From the NCBI GenBank assembly GCA_001657385.1, contig LYSZ01000002.1, positions 62,001 to 126,000 of the forward strand: 64,000 nt of DNA, read 5' to 3'. This stretch comes from Parvularcula sp. BBD 1991-13. GTDB taxonomy: Bacteria; Pseudomonadota; Alphaproteobacteria; Caulobacterales; Parvularculaceae. The position numbers were made by a program, and so were the translations under genes. Shown here in pieces: positions 53,513 to 62,762 of this stretch (position 1 is its first letter; each line of letters begins with the position of its first letter). Below the pieces are notes generated by a model. The model was not told where the DNA came from. It did not search any database and saw only the letters and a list, made by a program, of their open reading frames with translations.

Positions 53513-53650
53513 GGCGCGGTCGGTTTTCCTCATCATCGCCGGACGGGCCGGCGCGGGTCAGGGCGCGCGGCTACACGCGATGTTAACCTTTATAAGCTCT
53601 TAATTTTTTCTTCGGCGAGGACATGAGCAATCCCGCCGAGGGGAGCGTTC
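53513..53650 (+). promoter_or_regulatory. Probable Slam promoter region
   Basis: An AT-rich block, GTTAACCTTTATAAGC and then CTTAATTTTTT, lies 40-70 bases upstream of the Slam ATG and is the likely promoter. It includes a CtrA half-site-like TTAACC. The spacing to any second TTAA is 13, so it is not a full CtrA box. Confidence 0.35.
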
Positions 53651-55207
53651 ATGCGTTGGCTGAACATGTCGATCGGTCTCGCCGTCGCCGGCGCAAGCGC
53701 CGCGCTGGGCGCTGCGCCGTTTCAGTCGCCGCCGCCGGAACAGGCGGGGACTGCGTTTAACGGCGCCCCGCGCGAAGGCGGGCTCGCGGCGATCGCCCTG
53801 CGGGACGGTCCGTCGCCGGCGGCCATGCGCGGCGTTGCGGTCCCGGCGCCGGCCCTGCGCCAGGGCGGGCTGTCGGCCCGGCTTTCGGCTCGGGCCGCGG
53901 CGCCGCCGGGCGCCGACGATCGCGAACACCCTTCGGACAGGCAAAATCCCGTTCAATCCGTCGCCATGTCCGGCGCGGCCGGCCTCGCCCTTGCCGAGAC
54001 CCTCTTCGAGGAGGGGCGAACGGACGAGGCGGCGGCGATCCTGTCGGCGCTGCGCAAGGCCAAGGCGGCGGATGTCGACCAGACGCAGGTGACGTTCCTC
54101 CTCGGCATGATCGCGGTCTCGCGCGGGGCCTATGCGGACGCCGTGGAGGCTTTTCGCGATATTCTCGACCGGCGGCCGGACCTCGTTCGTGTACGGCTGG
54201 AACTGGCGCGGGCGCTGTTCGCGCTGAAACGCGACCAGGCGGCGGCCTATCATTTCCGCCTCGCCCTCGCGGACGGCTTGCCGGAAGCGACCAAGACCAA
54301 CATCCGCCTGTTTCTCGACCAGATCCAGGCGCGCAAGATATGGCGCGTCAACGCGCAGTTCGGCGTCGCGCCGGATTCCAACGTCAACGCCGGTCCCAAG
54401 GACCGCTCGGTGGAGCTGTTCGGCCTGCCGTTTCAGCTTGACGACGCGGCGCTGGAACGATCGGGGTTCGGTCTCGCCTCGTCCCTGAGCGCGTCTTACT
54501 TTCCGCGGATCGCCCGCCGCTGGCGCGCGGAGCTGCGCGGCGGCGGTTCAATCACGGATTACGAAAACATCCGCTTCGACGATGCGTTCATATTCGCTGA
54601 GGCGGGACCGCGTTTTGAAAAACCGGGGATGAGCGTCAGCGCCCTTGCGGCGGTCAGCCGGCGCTATTTCGGCGGCGACGGTTTCACCACCAGCGTCGGC
54701 GGCAAGGCGGCGTTCGCGAAGGGGTTGAACGCGCGCACCTGGGCCACGCTCAGGATTTCCGGCGCGCATCTCGATTACGACGATACGGATTTTCGCGACG
54801 GCCCTGTCTATTCGGCCGGGCTGACCCTGCGGCGCGCGCTCAACCGTCTGTCTACGGCGCAAGCCGGCGTGACGGTGACGCGCGAGCAGACCGACGACCA
54901 GGTGCTGCGCAATACCCAGTTTCTTTTCAACGCCGCCTATTCGCGGGAGCTGCCCTATGGCGTCACCGTTCAGGCGGGTCCGGATCTTTATTATCGCCGG
55001 TTCGACAATGAGGACCCGATCAACGCCGGCGTCGCGTTTCGCCGCGACTGGACCTATGGCGGGTCGGTGTTCGTGACCAAGCGCGACTGGCGCATCGGCG
55101 GCTTCGCGCCGATCGTCAGCTATCAGTATCTGGTGAACGACTCGAATGTCGCGCGTTTCGACTTCACGCGCCACCGCGCCAATATCGGCATGACCCGCAC
55201 GTTCTGA
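53651..55207 (+). CDS. Surface lipoprotein assembly modifier (Slam, DUF560)
   Basis: Protein of 518 residues with GGGGAG upstream of its ATG. A signal peptide is followed by a spacer and TPR-like helices at about 110-220 (LAETLFEEGRTDEAAAILSAL, GAYADAVEAFRDILDRRPDLVRVRLELARALFALKRDQAAAYHFRLAL). The remainder is an outer-membrane barrel of alternating strands (VNAQFGVAPDSNVNAGP, ending in NIGMTRTF with terminal Phe). This two-part structure is that of Slam proteins, which deliver lipoproteins such as TbpB to the cell surface. A TbpB-like lipoprotein gene ends 60 bases further on in the opposite direction, supporting a translocator-client pair. Confidence 0.9.
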   Translation: MRWLNMSIGLAVAGASAALGAAPFQSPPPEQAGTAFNGAPREGGLAAIALRDGPSPAAMRGVAVPAPALRQGGLSARLSARAAAPPGADDREHPSDRQNPVQSVAMSGAAGLALAETLFEEGRTDEAAAILSALRKAKAADVDQTQVTFLLGMIAVSRGAYADAVEAFRDILDRRPDLVRVRLELARALFALKRDQAAAYHFRLALADGLPEATKTNIRLFLDQIQARKIWRVNAQFGVAPDSNVNAGPKDRSVELFGLPFQLDDAALERSGFGLASSLSASYFPRIARRWRAELRGGGSITDYENIRFDDAFIFAEAGPRFEKPGMSVSALAAVSRRYFGGDGFTTSVGGKAAFAKGLNARTWATLRISGAHLDYDDTDFRDGPVYSAGLTLRRALNRLSTAQAGVTVTREQTDDQVLRNTQFLFNAAYSRELPYGVTVQAGPDLYYRRFDNEDPINAGVAFRRDWTYGGSVFVTKRDWRIGGFAPIVSYQYLVNDSNVARFDFTRHRANIGMTRTF

Positions 55208-55253
55208 GACGCCGCGCCGCGGGCCGGCGCTTGTTCTTCAACCGGCGTCTTTT
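55207..55253. terminator. Inverted repeat between convergent Slam and TbpB-like genes
   Basis: AGACGCCG (55207-55214) pairs with CGGCGTCT (55243-55250), which is followed by TTT. The GC-rich interior can extend the structure. The left arm overlaps the last base of the Slam stop region. This is a probable shared terminator of two convergent genes. Confidence 0.4.
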
Positions 55254-55267
55254 CCAGCCGTCTGGCG

Positions 55268-56527
55268 TCAGTTTTCGGTCCCGGTCGTGGCGCCCGCCCG
55301 CGGCCCGACGAAGCCTGCGGCGGCGGCGACGTCGTCATTGCTGAAGGTGAAGGTGCCGCCGGCCTCCGCGGCGTTCGGGCCGTAAAACGCGCCTTCGTAG
55401 CCGCCGGTCAGGGTCGGATCGTCGTCGCCGCGAAGATTGCCGAAAAAGCGGTTGCTGTTGGCGATTTCTCCGTTCCCGGACAATGTGGCGAAGTCGGTGA
55501 AGATGGTCTCGCCGCTCGGTCCGTTGGTGGCGATGGTCGAAGCGATCTGCGCATTCGCGTTGCGCCGCGCGAAATCGACTTCGAGGGTCAGGCTCCCGCG
55601 CAGTTCCTCGACCTTGTTTTGGCGCAGCAGCCAGCCGATGATCGTGGTGTTGTAGGTGCCCGTCCCGGTGTCGGGGATTTCCCCCGGCGGCGTCGGCGCG
55701 CCGAACAGGGTGACGCCGTAGGAAACGTCTGCGTCGACGCCGGCGGCCGGCGGATTGTTCCAGATGCCGAGGGCGACGTAGTTCGTCGTGGTGCCGCTGT
55801 TGACGCCGGTGATTTTGAACTGGGCGTAGAAAGGCCGCTCGTCCGATGCGCCGTCGCCGTCGAGATCCGCGGCGTCCCTGCCGTAAAAGTAGAAATCCTG
55901 GTCCAGGAAAGTCGCCTGGGCGATCTCGTCGATCCGCGCCAGATAATCGGCGGCCTCCTCCGAGCCGATATTGCGGATGCGTTCGATTTCGTTGTCGACG
56001 CCGCTCGGGTTCCCGGCGAAGTCGGCGGGCGAGAAATCGAAGCCGGAAGGAAAGGAATCCGGGAAGGCGGAGATCAAAATCGCGAGGTCGTCGTTCAGGA
56101 GGCCGGCGAAGTCGCCCGGGTCGGCCAGCAGGAGCCGCCCGATCGTATCCTGAAAGCTCAGATCGCCGTTGTTGATGTCGAAGGTCAGCGTGTCGGCGGC
56201 GGCGTTGTACGTGACCGAGTCCAGCGTCGGGTCGTCATTGGGCGCGAGATCGCGGAAATCGCCCTGGGTGGCGCTGACGAATTCGAGGCCGTCGCCGCTT
56301 TCGGAAACCGCAAGGGTCAGGCCGGCCGATGCGGCGCCGAACACCTCGTTGCGCGCCGCGCCGTTGTCAGGATTGCCGTAGGAAAGCGGGCCAAGGGTCG
56401 TGTTCAGCTGATCGACGGCGCCGACCGGCGTGTTGATCACCGGATCGGGGCTGTCGCCTCCCGTGGATGAACAGGCCGCCGCGCCCGCCGCGGCGGCGGC
56501 GCAGGCAATGGGACGCAAACTACGCAT
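55268..56527 (-). CDS. TbpB-like surface lipoprotein (probable Slam client)
   Basis: Protein of 419 residues from the ATG at 56525-56527, which has GGAGGT six bases upstream. The lipoprotein signal ends in GAAAC (Cys19). The C-terminal third matches the beta-barrel domain of transferrin-binding protein B-like proteins: LRGSLTLEVDFARRNANAQI, LSGNGEIANSNRFFGNL, GGYEGAFYGPNAAEAGGTFTF. The N-terminal two thirds are acidic and Asp-rich (DLDGDGASDE) and contain a handle-like region of unknown binding specificity. The tail-to-tail neighbour is Slam. Ligand is unknown; iron, heme or other protein cargo are possibilities. Confidence 0.87.
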   Translation of the reverse strand: MRSLRPIACAAAAAGAAACSSTGGDSPDPVINTPVGAVDQLNTTLGPLSYGNPDNGAARNEVFGAASAGLTLAVSESGDGLEFVSATQGDFRDLAPNDDPTLDSVTYNAAADTLTFDINNGDLSFQDTIGRLLLADPGDFAGLLNDDLAILISAFPDSFPSGFDFSPADFAGNPSGVDNEIERIRNIGSEEAADYLARIDEIAQATFLDQDFYFYGRDAADLDGDGASDERPFYAQFKITGVNSGTTTNYVALGIWNNPPAAGVDADVSYGVTLFGAPTPPGEIPDTGTGTYNTTIIGWLLRQNKVEELRGSLTLEVDFARRNANAQIASTIATNGPSGETIFTDFATLSGNGEIANSNRFFGNLRGDDDPTLTGGYEGAFYGPNAAEAGGTFTFSNDDVAAAAGFVGPRAGATTGTEN

Positions 56528-56898
56528 GCATGACCTCCGGATGTTTGACAGTCGTGATAAACGAGGAAGGTGAAGCATTGCTTAAATCGGCCCCGCGGCG
56601 TCGGTTTCGCTTTCCCGCAGGCGGGCGCCCGGCGTGATTTTTTACCCGCGCCGGCGCGGCGCCGGGTTGCGGGGGCGCCGCGGCCTGCTTATATCCCCGC
56701 CGAACGCGGAAGGCGTCGAGGAGAAGGCGGCGCCGACGCATCATTTGTCTGTTGAAGGGGCGCGCCCGCTTCCGGCGCTTTGCTGGTCTTCGATCCGCCA
56801 GAAACGGCGCTCAATGCGAGCGCCCGGCTGGACCGGAGCCCGCGGATAAGGCCGGAGATCCGAAAACAGGGCGGCTCGCTTAAAAGGAGAAAAATCTG
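56528..56898 (+). promoter_or_regulatory. Gene-free dnaK upstream region
   Basis: A 371-base region upstream of dnaK that also holds the divergent promoter of the TbpB-like gene. No convincing gene was seen. It carries a heat-shock-like promoter at 56667-56694 and the dnaK ribosome site AAGGAG at 56883-56888. Confidence 0.45.
56667..56694 (+). promoter_or_regulatory. Possible heat-shock (sigma-32-type) promoter of dnaK
   Basis: TTGCGG starting at 56667, a 15-base spacer and CTTATAT at 56688-56694 followed by CCCCG resemble the alphaproteobacterial sigma-32 pattern (CTTG, then CYTATNT). This would give a leader of about 195 bases before dnaK. The -35 match is partial. Confidence 0.35.
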
Positions 56899-58845
<1,947 letters not shown>

Positions 58846-58856
58846 GGGGAAATCAA

Positions 58857-58881
58857 CGGCGGCGCGGATGACGCGCCGCCG
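58857..58881 (+). terminator. Perfect hairpin between dnaK and dnaJ
   Basis: CGGCGGCGCG (58857-58866) and CGCGCCGCCG (58872-58881) pair perfectly around a 5-base GATGA loop. No T-run follows. It probably acts as an attenuator or mRNA-processing/stability element that lowers dnaJ relative to dnaK. Confidence 0.6.
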
Positions 58882-58949
58882 CTTCGCCGACCCTGCGTCG
58901 GGAGGCGTGCGCGCGGGGTCCGGCGCAACCAAAAGGCGGCGCATAGATT

Positions 58950-60128
58950 ATGGCGCAACAGGACTATTACGACATTCTCGGCGTAGAGCGCGGCGCAGAC
59001 GCGGCGGCGATCAAATCCGCCTTCCGCAAACGCGCGATGCAGTACCACCCGGACCGCAACAAGGACGATCCTGAGGCGGAGAAAAAGTTCAAGGAACTGG
59101 GCGAAGCCTACGAGGTCCTCTCCGACGGCCAAAAGCGCGCGGCCTATGACCGGTTCGGCCACGCGGCGTTCCAGAACGGCGCCGCGGGCGGCCCCGGCGG
59201 CTTCGGCGGTTTCAACGGCGCCGCCGGCGGGGCCGGGTTCTCCGACATTTTCGATGAAATCTTCGGCGAGTTCATGGGCGGGCGCGCCGGCGGCGCGCGC
59301 CGGGCCGGGCCGGGCCGCGGCGCCGATCTCAAATACAATCTCGACATCACGTTGGAAGAGGCGTTCAACGGCAAGAAGGCGGAGATCAGCGTGCCGGGCT
59401 CCGTCGCTTGCGAGACCTGCGACGGCTCGGGCGCCAAGCCGGGGTCCGGTCCGACGGAATGCCAGACCTGCCGCGGCGCGGGCCGCGTGCGCATGCAGCA
59501 GGGATTTTTCACCATCGAACGCACTTGCCCGCACTGCAACGGCGAAGGGCGCGTGATCTCCGATCCGTGCACGGATTGCGGCGGTCAGGGCCGCGTGCGG
59601 CGCGAGCGCACCCTTGCCGTCGACGTGCCGGCGGGCATCGAAAGCGGGACGCGCATCCGCCTGTCCGGCGAGGGCGAGGCGGGACCGCGCGGCGGGCCGG
59701 AAGGCGATCTCTACATTTTCGTCAACGTCGCCCAGCACGATCTGTTCGACCGCGACGGAAAGGACCTTTACTGCGTCATGCCGATCCCGATGACGACGGC
59801 GGCGCTCGGCGGCGACTTCGAGGCGCCGACCATCGACGGCGGGCGCGTGAAAATCTCCGTGCCCGAAGGGTCCCAGACCGGCAAGCGCTTTCGCGTCCGC
59901 GGGCGCGGCATGACCCAGCTCGACCAGACCGGCCGCGGCCACACCCACCGCCGCGGCGACCTCTATGTGGAGGTGCAGGTGGAAACCCCCACCGGCCTCA
60001 ACGCGGAGCAGAAAAACCTCTTGCGCCAGTTCTGCGAAGCCGGCGGCGGCGAGGACGCCTGTCCGCAGTCGAAGAACTTTTTTCAGCGCGCGAAGAATTT
60101 CTGGGAAGACGTGACCGACGGGCGGTAG
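58950..60128 (+). CDS. dnaJ: Chaperone DnaJ (Hsp40)
   Basis: Protein of 392 residues. The J domain contains the essential HPD in [17 protein letters not shown], followed by a Gly/Phe-rich linker and four zinc-finger repeats: [24 protein letters not shown] and CTDCGGQG. The C-terminal substrate-binding domains end with [12 protein letters not shown]. DnaJ stimulates DnaK ATPase and delivers clients. It is followed by a GC palindrome (60128-60141) and the DUF3088 gene 43 bases later. Confidence 0.98.
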   Translation: MAQQDYYDILGVERGADAAAIKSAFRKRAMQYHPDRNKDDPEAEKKFKELGEAYEVLSDGQKRAAYDRFGHAAFQNGAAGGPGGFGGFNGAAGGAGFSDIFDEIFGEFMGGRAGGARRAGPGRGADLKYNLDITLEEAFNGKKAEISVPGSVACETCDGSGAKPGSGPTECQTCRGAGRVRMQQGFFTIERTCPHCNGEGRVISDPCTDCGGQGRVRRERTLAVDVPAGIESGTRIRLSGEGEAGPRGGPEGDLYIFVNVAQHDLFDRDGKDLYCVMPIPMTTAALGGDFEAPTIDGGRVKISVPEGSQTGKRFRVRGRGMTQLDQTGRGHTHRRGDLYVEVQVETPTGLNAEQKNLLRQFCEAGGGEDACPQSKNFFQRAKNFWEDVTDGR

Positions 60129-60171
60129 GGCGCCGGCGCCCTCCCCGCCCGCCGGCTCGGCAAAGGCTGAT

Positions 60172-60519
60172 ATGACCCGCGACATTCTCTTCCTTCTCGC
60201 CCCCGGTTTTGAAGACGACAATCGTCGCGAATACTGTCCCGAATGCGCGGAGATGTGGGGCGTGCTGAGCTATTTCCCGGCCGTCAGGGAAGCGCTTGAG
60301 ATCCGCTATCAGCCGATCGCCCACCCCCGGCCCGGCCTTGTCGGGATGCTGGGCGAGGGGGCCTGGAACTGCCCGACGCTGGTGCTGGCGGCGGGGGCCG
60401 ACCCTGGTCCCCACGCGGAAGCGAAAACCGCCCGGGGCCTGCGCTATCTCGACAGCGCCCGCGATATCGGCAAGTATTTCGCTCACCTTTACGGGACGCC
60501 GTTTCCGCGCGGCGCGTAA
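60172..60519 (+). CDS. DUF3088 family thioredoxin-like protein
   Basis: Protein of 115 residues. The opening DILFLLAPGFED is followed by a thioredoxin-like YCPECAEMWGVLSYFP motif with two cysteines spaced C-x-x-C, and later NCPTLVLAAG with a third cysteine. This matches the DUF3088 family, thought to have a thioredoxin fold but with no established function. It follows dnaJ in the same direction. A redox role near the chaperone genes is possible but not shown. Confidence 0.82.
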   Translation: MTRDILFLLAPGFEDDNRREYCPECAEMWGVLSYFPAVREALEIRYQPIAHPRPGLVGMLGEGAWNCPTLVLAAGADPGPHAEAKTARGLRYLDSARDIGKYFAHLYGTPFPRGA

Positions 60520-60585
60520 GCGCCGGGCGGCCCGCGCCATGGCGCCGGGGACGAACCGGCTTCCCGAGCCGACCGGAGGCGTTCC

Positions 60586-61098
60586 ATGCCCCAAAGCGCA
60601 CCTTATCAGTACGCCCGCACGCTCGCTTTTCGCGCGATTGATCCGGCCGCAGACGCGGCGGCGCTAATCGCGTTCGGACGCGATCTTTATGTTGAAAGCA
60701 CCGGCGCCGCCGCCGGGTTCGCCCGCGATTTCGGCCGCTACGGACAGAAGTTTCCGCTATGGGTCGCCTCCTGCGCCGAGGCGGACCCGGCTTTCTCCGC
60801 GCTTCTCACCGAAGACGGCGCCGCCATCGGCCTTGTCGTCATGGGAACGGGCGACCGCCGTGCGCGCATCGGCCATGTGCACCATTTCTATGTCAGGCCG
60901 TCCCACCGCGGGCGCGGCTTCGGCGGTCTTCTGGACGATTATGCGCGCGCCGCCCTGAAGCGCGCGGGATTTGTCCGCGCCCGGCTGAACGTGACCGCGC
61001 GCAACGCCAGGGCGCGCCGTTTTTACGCCGCCCAGGGCTGGGCCGAGGTTGCGGGCGCGTCGACGGCCGCCTTGCGCTACATGGAAGTCACGCTTTAA
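60586..61098 (+). CDS. GNAT family N-acetyltransferase
   Basis: Protein of 170 residues. The acetyl-CoA-binding motif A is HHFYVRPSHRGRGFGGLLDDYA, with the Q/RxxGxG/A pattern present as HRGRGFG, followed by ARLNVTARNARARRFYAAQGWAEV. The substrate is unknown. It lies between DUF3088 and dapB with gaps of 66 and 32 bases in the same direction. Confidence 0.9.
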   Translation: MPQSAPYQYARTLAFRAIDPAADAAALIAFGRDLYVESTGAAAGFARDFGRYGQKFPLWVASCAEADPAFSALLTEDGAAIGLVVMGTGDRRARIGHVHHFYVRPSHRGRGFGGLLDDYARAALKRAGFVRARLNVTARNARARRFYAAQGWAEVAGASTAALRYMEVTL

Positions 61099-61130
61099 GT
61101 TGCGCATTTGCAGCGTGAGCGGAAATCCCC

Positions 61131-61931
61131 ATGGCCAATTCTTCTATTCTCGTCGCCGGCGCCGGCGGGCGCATGGGCAGGGCGGTGATCGCCGAAGTCC
61201 TGCGCACGCCGGGCGCGAGCCTGGCGGGCGGCTTCGAACGCGCGGGCGGGGCGGATGTCGGCAAGGATATCGGCGCGCTCGCCGGGCTCGACGCCATCGG
61301 CCTCGCGGTGGAGCCGGACATGGACGGCGGGCTGAAGCGCGCCGGGGCGATGATCGACTTCACCGCCCCCGCCGCCAGCGTCGACCACGCCCGCGCCGCG
61401 GCGGCCCGGGGGGTCGCCCATGTCATCGGCACGACCGGCTTTTCGGCGGACCAGGAAGCGGCCCTCGCCGAAGTCGCCGCCGACATTCCGATCGTCAAGT
61501 CCGGCAATATGAGCCTTGGCGTGAACCTCCTGACTGCGCTGGTGGAGCGCGCGGCCGCGGCGCTGGGGGAGGAATACGACATCGAAATCTTCGAGGCCCA
61601 TCACCGCCACAAGGTCGACGCCCCGTCGGGCACGGCGCTGATGCTGGGCGAGGCCGCCGCGGCCGGCCGCGGCGTCGGTCTTGACGACAGGAAAGCCGAT
61701 GCGGACCGGAACGGCGCGCGGCGCGAGGGCGATATCGGCTTTTCGGTGTTCCGCGGCGGCGGCGTTGTCGGCGAGCACCGGGTTTCCTTCGCCGCCGCCG
61801 ACGAGGTGGTCACGCTCTCCCACAGCGCCATCGACCGCGCGCTGTTTGCGAAAGGAGCCGTGAAAGCCGCCCGGTGGGCGATCGGCAAGGCGCCGGGGCT
61901 GTACTCCATGCGCGACGTTCTGGGACTTTGA
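61131..61931 (+). CDS. dapB: 4-hydroxy-tetrahydrodipicolinate reductase
   Basis: Protein of 266 residues. The nucleotide-binding motif is VAGAGGRMGRAVI, with MIDFTAPAASVDHA and HVIGTTGFS in the Rossmann domain. The catalytic region is IEIFEAHHRHKVDAPSGTALMLGE, containing the His pair, the lysine and the substrate loop. DapB uses NAD(P)H in the lysine/diaminopimelate pathway. Length is normal. Confidence 0.97.
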   Translation: MANSSILVAGAGGRMGRAVIAEVLRTPGASLAGGFERAGGADVGKDIGALAGLDAIGLAVEPDMDGGLKRAGAMIDFTAPAASVDHARAAAARGVAHVIGTTGFSADQEAALAEVAADIPIVKSGNMSLGVNLLTALVERAAAALGEEYDIEIFEAHHRHKVDAPSGTALMLGEAAAAGRGVGLDDRKADADRNGARREGDIGFSVFRGGGVVGEHRVSFAAADEVVTLSHSAIDRALFAKGAVKAARWAIGKAPGLYSMRDVLGL

Positions 61932-62069
61932 ATGGCCGGCGCGACGCCGTGCGGACGTCGACGTGCCTAAAATTTGATCGATCGGTTCACCCTCCTTCAA
62001 CCACAAGGCGTCACGATGAATGTTTGCGCGCCTGCGTTTCGGCGCCCGGCCCTGTCGAAGGAGCTTCCC

Positions 62070-62597
62070 ATGCGAGGAGACATCATCGCCGCAGCCGTGA
62101 TTGTCGCCGGCGCGGTTTTCACGGCGCGCCATCTCGACGAGGCGGGCGAGGCCCGCCCCGCCCCCGCGCCTGGTTTCGCCATGAGCGCAAGCCCCGCCGC
62201 GCCGGTCCCGCCGGCGTCCGCATGGGGCCGGGAGGTGCGCATCAAGGCCGCCCTCGACAACCAGTTTTACGTGGACGCCGCCGTCAACCGGCGCGACGCG
62301 CGCTTCCTGGTGGACACCGGCGCCACCTATGTCGCCCTGCGCGAGAGCGACGCCCGCGAGGCCGGCGTCTACACATCCCATACGGATTATACGTACCCGG
62401 TGAAAACCGCCAATGGCGAGACCAGGGCCGCGTTCGTCACCCTGGAGGAAATCGAGATCAACGGCCTGCGCGTTGACGACGTCAAGGCGTTCATCCTGCG
62501 CGACGAACAGCTCGCGGTGAACCTTCTCGGCATGAGCTTCCTGTCGCGTCTTGAAAGCGTCGAGGCGCGGCGCGGCGAGATGGTGCTGCGGGGCTGA
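62070..62597 (+). CDS. Retropepsin-like (clan AA) aspartic protease, TIGR02281-type
   Basis: Protein of 175 residues from the ATG at 62070, which has AAGGAG five bases upstream; longer in-frame starts lack a ribosome site. An N-terminal helix (IIAAAVIVAGAVFTA) anchors it or serves as a signal. The mature domain has the single aspartate motif FLVDTGATYVALRESD (Asp82) and a later INGLRVDDVKAFILRDEQLAVNLLGMSFLSRL. Such proteins probably dimerise, each half giving one catalytic aspartate. They are common in alphaproteobacteria and face the periplasm. The substrate is unknown. Confidence 0.88.
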   Translation: MRGDIIAAAVIVAGAVFTARHLDEAGEARPAPAPGFAMSASPAAPVPPASAWGREVRIKAALDNQFYVDAAVNRRDARFLVDTGATYVALRESDAREAGVYTSHTDYTYPVKTANGETRAAFVTLEEIEINGLRVDDVKAFILRDEQLAVNLLGMSFLSRLESVEARRGEMVLRG

Positions 62598-62762
62598 CAG
62601 GCCGCCGCGCCGGAGCATTTCGCACCCCTACGGATACGCTCAATTCATCCAGATCTTACTCTGCCGCGCTTCGTTCGCGGATAACCGCATATGCTCGCAG
62701 GCGAAGCGCTGTCAGATATTGCGACCCGCAAAACCGCCGATCCGCTTTTGCTGCGACGCGCT

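Noticed and set aside
53582-53606. Possible CtrA box upstream of Slam
   Set aside because: The two TTAA half-sites are 13 bases apart, not the required 7.
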